A DNA stretch of 12,413 bases from Planctomycetota bacterium (GTDB lineage: Bacteria; Planctomycetota; Phycisphaerae; UBA1845; PWPN01), in NCBI GenBank assembly GCA_020346805.1, contig CP070790.1:3178836-3191248 (forward strand), in the 5' to 3' direction. Under the pieces are notes generated by a model, which worked only from the letters and a program-made list of their open reading frames with translations, did no database searches and was not told where the DNA came from. Both the position numbers and the translations under genes were made by a program. Below, piece by piece: positions 1 to 6,848 of the stretch. How positions within the stretch are numbered: the first letter of the stretch is position 1; each line of letters starts with the position of its first letter.

Positions 1-158
1 ATTGCTACAATTCTTTGTCCCACAAGATGTTACACAAATCAGGAAGATCACAACCATGCTTCCCTATCCCTGTCATCGCTCCAAAAACCGATGACAACAC
101 ATTGGCATCATCTATCTTTGCCGATTGACGCTTCTGCTTCTGCTTCTACAATACCGCC
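1..158. other. Upstream flank of yifB, no gene seen
   Basis: No reading frame, RNA gene or strong promoter is recognisable here. A short CTTCTG triplication (about 129-146) precedes the yifB start. No good Shine-Dalgarno sequence lies directly before the ATG at 159. Confidence 0.5.
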
Positions 159-1688
159 ATGCTGTCACGACTTCACAGTGTGGCCCTGGCAGGGATAGAA
201 GCCATCCGTTGCGAGGTCGAAGTGGACGTGGCCTCCCGTGGTTTCTCCCATGCTACCATTGTCGGCCTGCCCGATACTGCGGTTAAAGAAAGCCTAGAAC
301 GAGTCCGCAGTTCCCTGCACAACTCGGGATACAGCTCACCCAAATACAGAACGGTGATCAATCTGGCCCCCGCCGACATCAAAAAGGAAGGGCCGGCTTT
401 CGACCTCCCCATCGCCCTGGGTATGATCTTCGCCAGCGGCGAGGGCACTCCTGATCGGGCCGCCGAATACCTCATTGCCGGCGAATTGGCCCTGGACGGT
501 CGAGTTAGACCTATCAAAGGGGCTATTTCAATGGCTATGCTGGCCAGGGATCGCGGATTTATCGGTCTGATTCTGCCCGTTGACAACGCTCCCGAAGCTG
601 CGGTAGTCAACGACATCGAAGTCATAGGCATCGGCACCTTGGCTGAAGCCCTCGGTTTCCTAAACGACCGCCTTCCTCTAGATCCCACCGTTATTGATAT
701 CGACCAAGTCTTTCAGGAAGCCTCCAGATACGACATGGATTTCGGTGAAGTTCGAGGCCAGGAAGCGGTCAAACGGGCCTTGGCTGTCGCCGCCACCGGG
801 GGGCATAACCTTCTGCTCATCGGTCCTCCGGGTGCAGGTAAGACCATGCTCAGCAAACGACTGCCCACCATCCTGCCCCCGCTCACCTTGGCCGAGTCAT
901 TGGAAACAACCCGCGTCTACTCCGCCGCCGGTAAATTGTCCCCCGGACGACCCCTGCTGGCCCGAAGACCGGTACGAGCTCCCCATCATTCCGCCAGCGG
1001 GCCCGCCCTGGTGGGCGGAGGCACTATACCGCAGGCCGGGGAGGTATCGCTGGCCCATCACGGCCTGCTCTTCCTCGACGAATTCCCCGAATTTCCCCGC
1101 TCCATCCTCGAAACTCTCCGCCAACCCCTGGAAGACGGCGTAGTCACCATCGCCCGTTCCCATTCTTGTATCGAGTTCCCCGCCAGGTTCATGATGGTCG
1201 CCGCCATGAATCCCTGCCCCTGTGGCTACTTCACCGATCCCAACAAACCCTGCAAGTGCACTCCCAGACAAATCGACAGATACTTGTCCCGGATCAGCGG
1301 CCCGCTCATCGACCGTATCGACATACATATCGAAGTACCCCCCGTCCCCTTCCGGGAACTGCGCAGCAATCGTGACGGCAGTGATAGCGCTTGCCTGCGC
1401 CGGCAGGTAATCAAGGCCCGCCATATCCAACAACAACGCTTTGGCGAAAACAGCACCATACTCAATGGCCGAATGAATTCAAAGCTAATGCGAAAACATT
1501 GCACACTCGACAAAGCCGGCGAACAACTGCTCAAACAGGCCCTCACCGAATTCGGCCTCTCCGCCCGGGCCCACGACAAGATCCTACGGATAGCCCGAAC
1601 CATCGCTGATCTTGCCAACTCCGAAAATATCCGCCCCGAACATATCTCCGAGGCGATTATGTATAGAAGATTGGATAGACAACTATAG
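159..1688 (+). CDS. yifB: YifB/ComM family Mg-chelatase-like AAA+ ATPase
   Basis: This 509-aa protein belongs to the YifB/ComM family of cytoplasmic AAA+ ATPases. In naturally transformable bacteria ComM is a hexameric helicase that promotes branch migration during DNA integration; a role here is inferred from the family. The N-terminal part (about residues 1-170) is the ChlI/Lon-protease-like fold and opens with the usual MLSRLHSVALAGIEA style start, which fixes the ATG at 159 although no clear ribosome binding site is seen. The AAA core has Walker A GPPGAGKT (222-229), Walker B LLFLDE (303-308) and the family Cys cluster NPCPCGY plus CKC (351-367). The C-terminal Mg-chelatase helical domain ends ENIRPEHISEAIMYRRLDRQL. 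Length is normal and the gene is intact. Its last ~59 bp are duplicated twice downstream, so the present C-terminus may be a replaced tail delivered by an inserted element. Confidence 0.96.
   Translation: MLSRLHSVALAGIEAIRCEVEVDVASRGFSHATIVGLPDTAVKESLERVRSSLHNSGYSSPKYRTVINLAPADIKKEGPAFDLPIALGMIFASGEGTPDRAAEYLIAGELALDGRVRPIKGAISMAMLARDRGFIGLILPVDNAPEAAVVNDIEVIGIGTLAEALGFLNDRLPLDPTVIDIDQVFQEASRYDMDFGEVRGQEAVKRALAVAATGGHNLLLIGPPGAGKTMLSKRLPTILPPLTLAESLETTRVYSAAGKLSPGRPLLARRPVRAPHHSASGPALVGGGTIPQAGEVSLAHHGLLFLDEFPEFPRSILETLRQPLEDGVVTIARSHSCIEFPARFMMVAAMNPCPCGYFTDPNKPCKCTPRQIDRYLSRISGPLIDRIDIHIEVPPVPFRELRSNRDGSDSACLRRQVIKARHIQQQRFGENSTILNGRMNSKLMRKHCTLDKAGEQLLKQALTEFGLSARAHDKILRIARTIADLANSENIRPEHISEAIMYRRLDRQL
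1623..1681 (+). repeat. yifB-tail direct repeat, copy A (putative att site)
   Basis: These are the final codons of yifB before its stop. The 59-bp block recurs at 2658-2716 and 3392-3450 with only two variable positions across the three copies, AAT/AAC and AGA/CGA, both synonymous. All copies end with codons for RQL and a stop, written CAA CTA TAG here. A 5-bp inverted pair, ACATA (1640-1644) and TATGT (1658-1662), brackets a 13-bp centre, as a recombinase core site might. Calling it an attachment site is inference. Confidence 0.85.
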
Positions 1689-1763
1689 AAATGGTAAGTT
1701 TTATTATTTCCCCTCTCCAGTCCATACCGGCGGTCTTCATGGAAATATGCTGCTTGTTTGCTC

Positions 1764-1792
1764 TTGGTCCATTCTCACAGTTAAAGTATAAT
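1764..1792 (+). promoter_or_regulatory. Likely sigma-70 promoter of cassette 1 operon
   Basis: A perfect TATAAT (1787-1792) lies 17 bp after a weaker -35-like TTGGTC (1764-1769). Transcription would start about 30 bp before the first cassette gene, so the cassette seems to carry its own promoter. Confidence 0.5.
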
Positions 1793-1832
1793 GAAGATAT
1801 ACTGTTTATTTATCTACTGAGGATTGTAGTTG

Positions 1833-2057
1833 ATGCCTGCTTCCGAGTCTGATGAACTGAATTGGTTGGCTGGCTGGAAAAATGCCTCCGCCCGTATGGA
1901 CCAATTGCGCAAGATCGAACTCGCCTGCGTGGATGTAGCTCACGCCATCGAAATCCTGGACGACGCCTACGAATCCGCACGCCAGCAGATTGAGCCCGTA
2001 AAATACTCGGGGCTGGTTATTCAGCAGGCGTTCTTCACGAAAGGAAGACAGGAGTGA
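1833..2057 (+). CDS. Small protein, probable partner of the downstream nucleotidyltransferase
   Basis: This encodes a 74-aa soluble, mostly helical, acidic protein with no signal peptide or membrane segment. The ATG at 1833 is preferred over the TTG just before it, because GAGGA (1819-1823) sits 9 nt upstream. The tail contains KYSGLVIQQAFF, which resembles, from memory, the SGLVxQQ-type ends of small proteins often encoded immediately before AbiEii-like nucleotidyltransferases. The stop overlaps the next gene's start by 4 nt (GTGA), indicating translational coupling. By arrangement it is the candidate antitoxin or partner of the next gene, but I cannot assign a domain. The open frame and operon are observed; the antitoxin role is inference. 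Confidence 0.75.
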   Translation: MPASESDELNWLAGWKNASARMDQLRKIELACVDVAHAIEILDDAYESARQQIEPVKYSGLVIQQAFFTKGRQE

Positions 2058-2617
2058 AATCGCTTTTCCGGGCCGCAGCCGAACTACAGGATTTTCTGCT
2101 TGAACACAGATGGCAATTCTGCTTTACCGGCGGCATCGCACTGCAACGCCGGGGGCAACCCCGTTTGACTATTGATATCGATGTAAGCTTGCTGACGGGA
2201 ATCGGCGGGGAGCAAGCATATGTGGACGTTTTGTGCGGCCGCTATCAGCCGCGGATTCCCAATGCCAGAGAGTTTGCTCTTCAGAATCGAGTTTTGCTTT
2301 TAATAACGGATGACCGTATACCGTTGGATATCGCCCTCGCGGGATTCCCCTTTGAGGAATTGGTAATTCAAAGGGCTACAGATTTCCAGTTCCTCAAAAA
2401 CGTGAAACTCCGTACTTGCTCGGCCGAGGATCTGATCGTACTCAAGGCTTTTGCAGATCGTTCCCGCGATTGGGCGGATATTGAAACCATCCTCATCCGG
2501 CAGACCGGCTCGCTGGACAGAGATTATATCGCTGACCAACTTGCCCCTCTATGCGATCTCAAAAAGGAGCCGCAAATTCTTAAAAAACTCAACCAACTCT
2601 TCGATCCATCCGCTTAA
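2054..2617 (+). CDS. AbiEii-like/MNT nucleotidyltransferase (putative toxin)
   Basis: This 187-aa protein has the signature of polymerase-beta-like minimal nucleotidyltransferases: GG at residues 26-27, then RLTIDIDV (37-44) supplying Asp41 and Asp43, and a likely third acid at Asp92 in IPLDIALAG. The later block SAEDLIVLKAF with RDWADIE (about 123-144) is typical of the AbiEii/AbiGii toxin-like group. Family members transfer nucleotides to RNA or protein targets, and AbiEii itself is a GTP-binding abortive-infection toxin; the target here is unknown. It begins with GTG at 2054, overlapping the upstream stop by 4 nt, with GGA-rich sequence just before. It lies in a unit bounded by yifB-tail repeats, consistent with a mobile defence or addiction cargo. 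It could instead be a non-toxic family member; the enzyme fold is much surer than the toxin role. Confidence 0.85.
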   Translation: MKSLFRAAAELQDFLLEHRWQFCFTGGIALQRRGQPRLTIDIDVSLLTGIGGEQAYVDVLCGRYQPRIPNAREFALQNRVLLLITDDRIPLDIALAGFPFEELVIQRATDFQFLKNVKLRTCSAEDLIVLKAFADRSRDWADIETILIRQTGSLDRDYIADQLAPLCDLKKEPQILKKLNQLFDPSA

Positions 2618-2657
2618 CTTTCCAACCCAGTCAATCGTGGCTAATCCGGATGATGCT

Positions 2658-2716
2658 GAAAACATCCGCCCCGAACATATCTCCGAGGCGATTATGTATC
2701 GAAGATTGGATAGACA
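2658..2716 (+). repeat. yifB-tail direct repeat, copy B (putative att site)
   Basis: This block matches 57 of 59 positions of copy A. In the yifB frame it reads ENIRPEHISEAIMYRRLDRQL and then TAA at 2721-2723. It is separated from cassette gene 2 by 40 bp. It has CGA where the other copies have AGA, and CAA CTT TAA at its end: different bases, same protein. Upstream similarity to yifB stops at the GAA codon. Confidence 0.85.
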
Positions 2717-2790
2717 ACTTTAAAGAATAAGTATTAAGCAGTACACCTGTTCCTGCAAATAGCTTACAATTGAAACTAGAGGTCACAACA

Positions 2791-3303
2791 ATGGCTAAAA
2801 AATTCACACCAACTGAAACTCAGATCAGAAAGAGCGTTCTTGGAGTTTGCTATGAAATCGATCAGATGATTGGTGCATTTTCCAAATGCTGCGAGACTAC
2901 GGATACGATCATCAAAAACGCTTGCCTGGAGTCGTCTCTTATTCATACCCGTATTCTCCGCGATTTCTTCAACCACACTAAGAGGAACAAAGATTACCAG
3001 GATGTGCTAGCGATAGACTTTGGCTTCCCAGAGTGCCTAGTAACGCTTCCAGACGGTGTTAATGAACGGCTGAATAAAGACCTTGCCCACCTCACATACC
3101 AAAGTGTTGAGCGCCCTCTCACTGAGAAGAAGTGGAATCCGCAGGATTTCAAGGATCTATTTAAATGCTGCAAAGAATTCTGTGAATTCCTGCTCAAGAA
3201 AAATTGGCTGGACGAGAGCGCACGTTGTAAGTTATCTTATCTCCACAAAATCTTGAGCCAGAATGTAGCTGAACAGGATGGTCAGGCACAAGTAGGCCCG
3301 TAA
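2791..3303 (+). CDS. Unknown helical protein, HEPN-like
   Basis: The gene encodes 170 aa with no signal peptide or membrane segment. The ATG at 2791 has AGAGG (2778-2782) 8 nt upstream; a TTG 21 nt earlier would add seven residues but lacks this. The sequence looks almost wholly alpha-helical. It contains RDFFNH (residues 57-62), an R-x4-H pattern as in the catalytic motif of HEPN ribonuclease-like proteins, and a second conserved-looking NKDLAHLTY (95-103) that resembles a widespread group of uncharacterised bacterial proteins. It is Cys-rich (eight Cys) and visibly AT-richer than yifB. It is the only cargo of the second unit. A HEPN relation is suggestive, not shown; I do not assign a function. 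Confidence 0.78.
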   Translation: MAKKFTPTETQIRKSVLGVCYEIDQMIGAFSKCCETTDTIIKNACLESSLIHTRILRDFFNHTKRNKDYQDVLAIDFGFPECLVTLPDGVNERLNKDLAHLTYQSVERPLTEKKWNPQDFKDLFKCCKEFCEFLLKKNWLDESARCKLSYLHKILSQNVAEQDGQAQVGP

Positions 3304-3391
3304 TCGTGAGCCTCTCGATCAACTCTTTAATAAGGTTGGATTCACCACATACCCTATATCCCGAAATGTCGGAACCGACTTGGCAGACTCC

Positions 3392-3450
3392 GAAAACATC
3401 CGCCCCGAACATATCTCCGAGGCGATTATGTATAGAAGATTGGATAGACA
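3392..3450 (+). repeat. yifB-tail direct repeat, copy C (putative att site)
   Basis: This is the third copy of the yifB 3' end, with stop TAA at 3455-3457 written CAG TTA TAA. Protein-level similarity extends further upstream than in copy B: the same frame reads TDLADSEN before IRPEH, against ADLANSEN in yifB. It may represent the original chromosomal tail or the outer arm of an inserted element. Confidence 0.85.
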
Positions 3451-3457
3451 GTTATAA

Positions 3458-3683
3458 ACAGCGAGGCCCTTGGCCGTATGTCGGTATTGTCCCGATGCCT
3501 GGAGTCGTCTTATTCCTGCTCGTAGTCATCTGAACAGTATTTGGTAAGATCGAGGAGCAACGCAAAAAAGAAGGAAGTGCTCAAGATGTAGAAATGGCCA
3601 CCTTGAAACCGAGAGGGATGTCATCGATACGTGGCGGCAAAAAGGTGTCTCAAAAACAATTTGCCCGGCCGTTGACACTATAG
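3458..3683 (+). pseudogene. Possible broken membrane-protein remnant with in-frame TGA
   Basis: Downstream of copy C one frame encodes a hydrophobic stretch (VGIVPMPGVVLFLLVVI), a TGA at 3531-3533, then TVFGKIEEQRKKEG and a basic tail ending at a TAG at 3681-3683. Read through the TGA it resembles one transmembrane helix with a charged cytoplasmic tail. No start codon with a ribosome site is evident, since the frame enters from the repeat in a non-yifB phase. It may be the former right-hand neighbour of yifB, decayed, or a chance frame. Confidence 0.25.
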
Positions 3684-4708
3684 CATCTCCGTACCGTAAA
3701 ACTGAAGCCAAACAATGTTAAGGCCGCCAAGCCGAGTGGTCCCGCGGCGCCGGACCCACACCCGGGTGGTGCCGGAGGCGCACCGTTGGACGCCTGATCC
3801 AATGGAAGCTCGTACCAAACCGTGTCGTTTTCTTTCAGATAGTCATTAATCCAACCGAAGAGTTCCTCACTGATCCGGACGGCGACGTTGTAGTCCGGGC
3901 TTCCAATGACATGGACGGCTACAAGCGACCGTATACCCATAGACGAGTCATAAATCCAAACAGGAGATCCACTCTGTCCGTAGGAGGAGTCCATGTCGTG
4001 CTTAATCAGACCCAACAGCATCCCATTAGCATAACCAAAGGCGCGATAAAGATTTTCACATTGGTCAATATCGCCCGCATAACCGGCCGTATTAAGTTTG
4101 GCGTCCTCGAAGAGCTCTTTCGATTCCACCTCGATCCTCATGTAGTCAGTGGTGTTGCCGATAGGCTTATCGAGGACCATCATGGCAATGTCGTAGTCCT
4201 CCTCGTTTTGCCAGAATTTTTCCGGCGCACACAGCTTTACGGCACTCAACTGGCCGTAGGGTTCGCTGTCGCCGTTTTTGCCTGGAATGAACGTGACCTT
4301 GTCGACCCATTCCTGATCGTCCACGATATTATGGGCGCAGGTCAGCACGGTCTTGGTGCCGATCATTGTACCCGTGCCCGCGTAGACCAATGTTCCTTCT
4401 GCCGTCTCCACCTCGCTCAGAACCAGGCCGATCGTACACCAGGGGTACGCGGTCGTGTCGGTGATGCGAACTCGATCATCCTGGCCTATAATCTTCGCCG
4501 ACCGCGGATACTTCCCCATCGGAATGCTTCCTAGACCGCCCGCCTCGGCCGAAGTCTTGGCAGGATTATCGGCAATCCATTCCCGGTAACCGTTTCCAAA
4601 GCGGATAACCTGCCCGTCCGCAATCGAGGTAATTGCAACCGAACCCAGAAAGGCTGCCTGCCAGAGACATTGGCAGATAAACGCGTGGTTCCGCAAATAG
4701 GATCCCAT
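3650..4708 (-). CDS. Secreted trypsin/V8-like serine protease with C-terminal anchor
   Basis: The 352-aa precursor starts at ATG 4708, chosen because AAGGAG lies just upstream and a signal peptide follows (basic start, hydrophobic residues about 14-30); the frame stays open to 4999 but that extension looks non-coding. The chymotrypsin-fold triad is visible: His126 in LTCAHN, Asp173 in DYDIAMM, and Ser246 in GQSGSP, a variant of GDSGGP. The overall pattern resembles the glutamyl-endopeptidase (V8-like) branch of family S1. Near the C-terminus a Pro-rich linker leads to PGCGSGAAGPLGLAALTLFGF and then Arg-Arg, a tripartite sorting signal of the MYXO-CTERM style, so the enzyme is probably exported and surface-attached. 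An 11-residue tail after RR is longer than usual. Its 3' end converges on the remnant frame to its left. Substrate is unknown. Confidence 0.88.
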   Translation of the reverse strand: MGSYLRNHAFICQCLWQAAFLGSVAITSIADGQVIRFGNGYREWIADNPAKTSAEAGGLGSIPMGKYPRSAKIIGQDDRVRITDTTAYPWCTIGLVLSEVETAEGTLVYAGTGTMIGTKTVLTCAHNIVDDQEWVDKVTFIPGKNGDSEPYGQLSAVKLCAPEKFWQNEEDYDIAMMVLDKPIGNTTDYMRIEVESKELFEDAKLNTAGYAGDIDQCENLYRAFGYANGMLLGLIKHDMDSSYGQSGSPVWIYDSSMGIRSLVAVHVIGSPDYNVAVRISEELFGWINDYLKENDTVWYELPLDQASNGAPPAPPGCGSGAAGPLGLAALTLFGFSFTVRRCYSVNGRANCF

Positions 4709-5329
4709 CTTTGATCTCCTTTCCCACAGCTCTTGTCCCCTCAAGCCGTGGATTATGAGAAGACTTTCTTGTCCAAGCCCGGAAAGGGAGAGATTCCAGG
4801 CAAGATCTCCCCAATAAACCTGCCCGGGCCGCTGCCGGACCGTGTCCTGTTCTTTTACCGCGCCTCTTCCGTTGTGCCTACCTCTTTTTCGGGGGTTGGT
4901 GCTGTTCCTCAAGCCAGAAAAAAGTCTTGAGTTGCCGATCTGCAAAGAGTTACCCGGTCGCTCTGGGTTGCTGGTGTTTGCGCCCATAGCCCTGCTCATT
5001 GGAAAAAGAGCCAGCGGTAGATTAAGCCCCGCATTGTCAGAGACTTACAATAGTTCCATCTCTTTGTCGTATCCGAGGATGGCTATTCAATGACGACAGG
5101 GTTGTGTAATTGGATACTCCTCGAGGCTGAAGCATACCTAATTGTACAACCAGTGATGCTTATTTTCACCCAGAATTACTATTTCGTGTTGCATAATCGT
5201 AATAAAGAGATTGGATTAGGTCTCGCTCAGTTCGCATAAATGTCGTGAAATATAATTGCCCCTTCCTAATCGCCTCTTCAGTAACTCACTTGATTCGCTT
5301 CTTACACCAGCGTATATGTGATTTTATTG
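4709..5329. other. Gene-poor flank upstream of the protease
   Basis: About 620 bp hold no frame that resembles a protein family on either strand. The protease ribosome site is at the left edge and its promoter must lie here, but I see no convincing -35/-10 pair on the minus strand. No terminator or repeat was recognised. Confidence 0.45.
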
Positions 5330-5677
5330 TCACGAATCGTGCCGGATGAGGTCTTCGGGATGGACAGGTAATCTGGCGGTTGAAATAATCAGGGTATTTG
5401 AAGGCTGGCTCCAATGAGAATGTAGATCAACCTCATACTCACCATTGCCTATTGGGGAAAAATAAACATTTTCGTTTCCGTGCATCATTGTCTCTATCGT
5501 AGCAGCGTCAAAAGGCAAACGGGTTACTAAGTGTTAGTACGTATCGGGCAGCTTCTTAAAGAACATCTTGGAGGAGACATTGATCTGATTGGCTGATAGA
5601 ATCTTCCACTCATCCTCCTCAGAAATCACATAATTGGTGATGAATTGTTCGTGCTGAGTTTCCGCCGTTATCATCAT
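5330..5677 (-). pseudogene. Small unknown frame coupled to the CPBP gene, split by in-frame TAA
   Basis: The frame begins at ATG 5677-5675, overlapping the CPBP stop as ATGA, and runs 47 codons to a TAA at 5536-5534 (about MMITAETQHEQF to KKLPDTY). The same frame then continues for 67 codons to TGA at 5332-5330, with a possible TTG restart at 5518 and Met codons at 5488 and 5485. Read without the TAA it would give a 115-aa soluble protein of natural-looking composition (NGEYEVDLHSHW, RLPVHPEDLIRHD). I do not recognise the family. The simplest reading is a nonsense-mutated gene, or a 47-aa small protein plus a decayed or separately started second half. Its tight coupling suggests it worked with the CPBP protease, or was cargo of the same transcript. 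Confidence 0.5.
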
Positions 5678-6510
5678 GGCGTGGCGTCGTAGAGAAGTAG
5701 AGCTACCAGGGACAAGATAATGATTCCAATCAGTATAGCCAATTTACGCGACCTCTTACGCGTCGTCTGCAGAGATTCCGGTGTTCCAAACGCTACCCAA
5801 TTGAGACGCTGCCGAAACCCTTTCAACGGTACCGGGCTCGGCTCGCCAAGAAAATAGCAGCTTGTAAGGGCGAGACAGGCCAGGCCAATGCACGTTGCAG
5901 GATTTAGCAAGAAGGTTAGATGCGGTGCGTTGAGCCACAGCACCGGAGCCAACGCATTGGCTAGAACATGAACGGTGACCGCACACCAGAAGCGCCTTGT
6001 TTTCAGATACACGATTCCAATGAAAAAGCCGAGTACAAAGGTATTCGCAAAACGGGATAAGTTGAGATGAAACAAGCCGAAGAGGACCGCCGTTAAGATC
6101 ACTGCCGCGCGATTGCTCCAATGGCGTGCCAACCCGCTCTGAATCACTGGCCGGAACAGCAGTTCCTCGCACAATGGCGTCAGAAGCACCAGGAGGGGAA
6201 GCGATAAGCCTTCCACCACATTAACGTTGAAAGTATCGATTCCGAGCATTGCCTTTCGAACGACAATTTCCTTATAGACGTAAATCGCTATAACGCAACA
6301 TCCGATCAATGCTGTTAATGAGAACTGCCGTGCATTTGGAATTTTAAACTGATTTGCATTCACTGCATTTCGATGCAAAAGCAATACGATAGCTGCTGGA
6401 ATCGCTGTGAAAGCAATCTCGAAAACAAGAATGCCAAGATTAATATTGTCGTGCGGGAGCATGGGACCCAGGAAGATGGTCAGGAGCACGCACGCGCTGA
6501 ATGCCAGCAA
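5674..6510 (-). CDS. CPBP family intramembrane metalloprotease
   Basis: The 278-aa integral membrane protein shows the three CPBP (Abi/CaaX-type) motifs: EELLFR (Glu115, Glu116, Arg120), FGLFHLN (Phe144, His148, Asn150) and HVLAN (His181, Asn185). These build the metal-dependent glutamate active site within the membrane. At least six hydrophobic segments are visible, including one at the C-terminus. Family members cleave prenylated or other membrane proteins and some protect against bacteriocins; the substrate here is unknown. The coordinates use the TTG at 6510, but it lacks a ribosome site. The frame is open up to a TAG at 6597-6595, and an ATT at 6582-6580 has GGAG 7 nt upstream, giving about 302 aa. 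Initiation from this rare codon, or a lost ATG, is likely. The stop overlaps the next small frame as ATGA. Confidence 0.88.
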   Translation of the reverse strand: MLAFSACVLLTIFLGPMLPHDNINLGILVFEIAFTAIPAAIVLLLHRNAVNANQFKIPNARQFSLTALIGCCVIAIYVYKEIVVRKAMLGIDTFNVNVVEGLSLPLLVLLTPLCEELLFRPVIQSGLARHWSNRAAVILTAVLFGLFHLNLSRFANTFVLGFFIGIVYLKTRRFWCAVTVHVLANALAPVLWLNAPHLTFLLNPATCIGLACLALTSCYFLGEPSPVPLKGFRQRLNWVAFGTPESLQTTRKRSRKLAILIGIIILSLVALLLYDATP

Positions 6511-6800
6511 GGCATGCAGGCCAAACGTTTTATCTTCCTTTGGTCCAATTGGCTCAGTTGCATCGTTATGTGCTGTGGTAATGCTTATACTCCGCTAAAC
6601 CGAAATTTCCCAGTTATCAACCAGCAAGTCGTGATCTTATACGCCAACCGCCAGATTGTGTAAAGGATGGTAATCAGGCAGTTGGCCAGATTTATTCCTA
6701 TAACCATACCACCTATCCTTACCGAAAACTCCGTATTCGTTGTCATCGCGGGACTTACTTTGCCGGATAAGCATTAGTAAAACCTTATCCTCTATAGCTC

Positions 6801-6848
6801 CCAAACATTTGCCGATTTGATTTCCCAAAGCTGGAAGTAATCTGGAAG
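6801..6848 (+). repeat. 48-bp dispersed repeat containing the CTGGAAG motif (copy R1)
   Basis: This 48-bp block aligns without gaps to 9725-9772 at 40 of 48 positions. Its end holds CTGGAAGTAATCTGGAAG, two CTGGAAG units 11 bp apart. Its last 24 bp also form the start of the 140-bp repeat, so two different repeat families share this motif. Confidence 0.65.

Larger units (their letters stand above)
1689..2723 (+). mobile_element. Putative integrase-less cassette 1 inserted at the yifB 3' end
   Basis: The unit runs from the end of yifB to the end of repeat copy B and is 1035 bp long. It holds a likely promoter, a two-gene toxin-antitoxin-like operon, and at its far end a copy of the yifB tail. 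No recombinase gene is present, so if mobile it would need one in trans. The exact crossover point inside the 59-bp repeat cannot be fixed from one sequence. The flanking repeats are seen directly; mobility is inferred. Confidence 0.65.
2724..3457 (+). mobile_element. Putative integrase-less cassette 2 in tandem at the yifB 3' end
   Basis: This 734-bp unit lies between repeat copies B and C and carries a single 170-aa gene. Like cassette 1 it ends with a yifB tail in the correct frame and has no recombinase. A TACAAT (2765-2770) close before the gene might be a -10 element, but its -35 is poor. Tandem organisation suggests successive insertions at the same site or an array formed by recombination between repeats. 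Mobility is inferred. Confidence 0.6.

Noticed and set aside
897..1436. Long minus-strand frame inside yifB, and other frames over 173-1618
   Set aside because: They lie antisense or out of phase to an intact, well-recognised yifB and show no family features.
1689..3457. Tn7-like or comM-targeting transposon insertion
   Set aside because: Such insertions leave about 5-bp target duplications and transposon ends with transposase genes. Here 59 bp of coding sequence are repeated and no transposase is present.
3306..3533. Plus frame of 75 codons spanning repeat copy C as a gene
   Set aside because: It reads the repeat in a non-yifB phase and has no ribosome site at its start. Only its 3' part is kept as a doubtful remnant.
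3911..4534. 207-codon plus-strand frame
   Set aside because: It is antisense to the protease, whose catalytic motifs and signal peptide make that strand the coding one.
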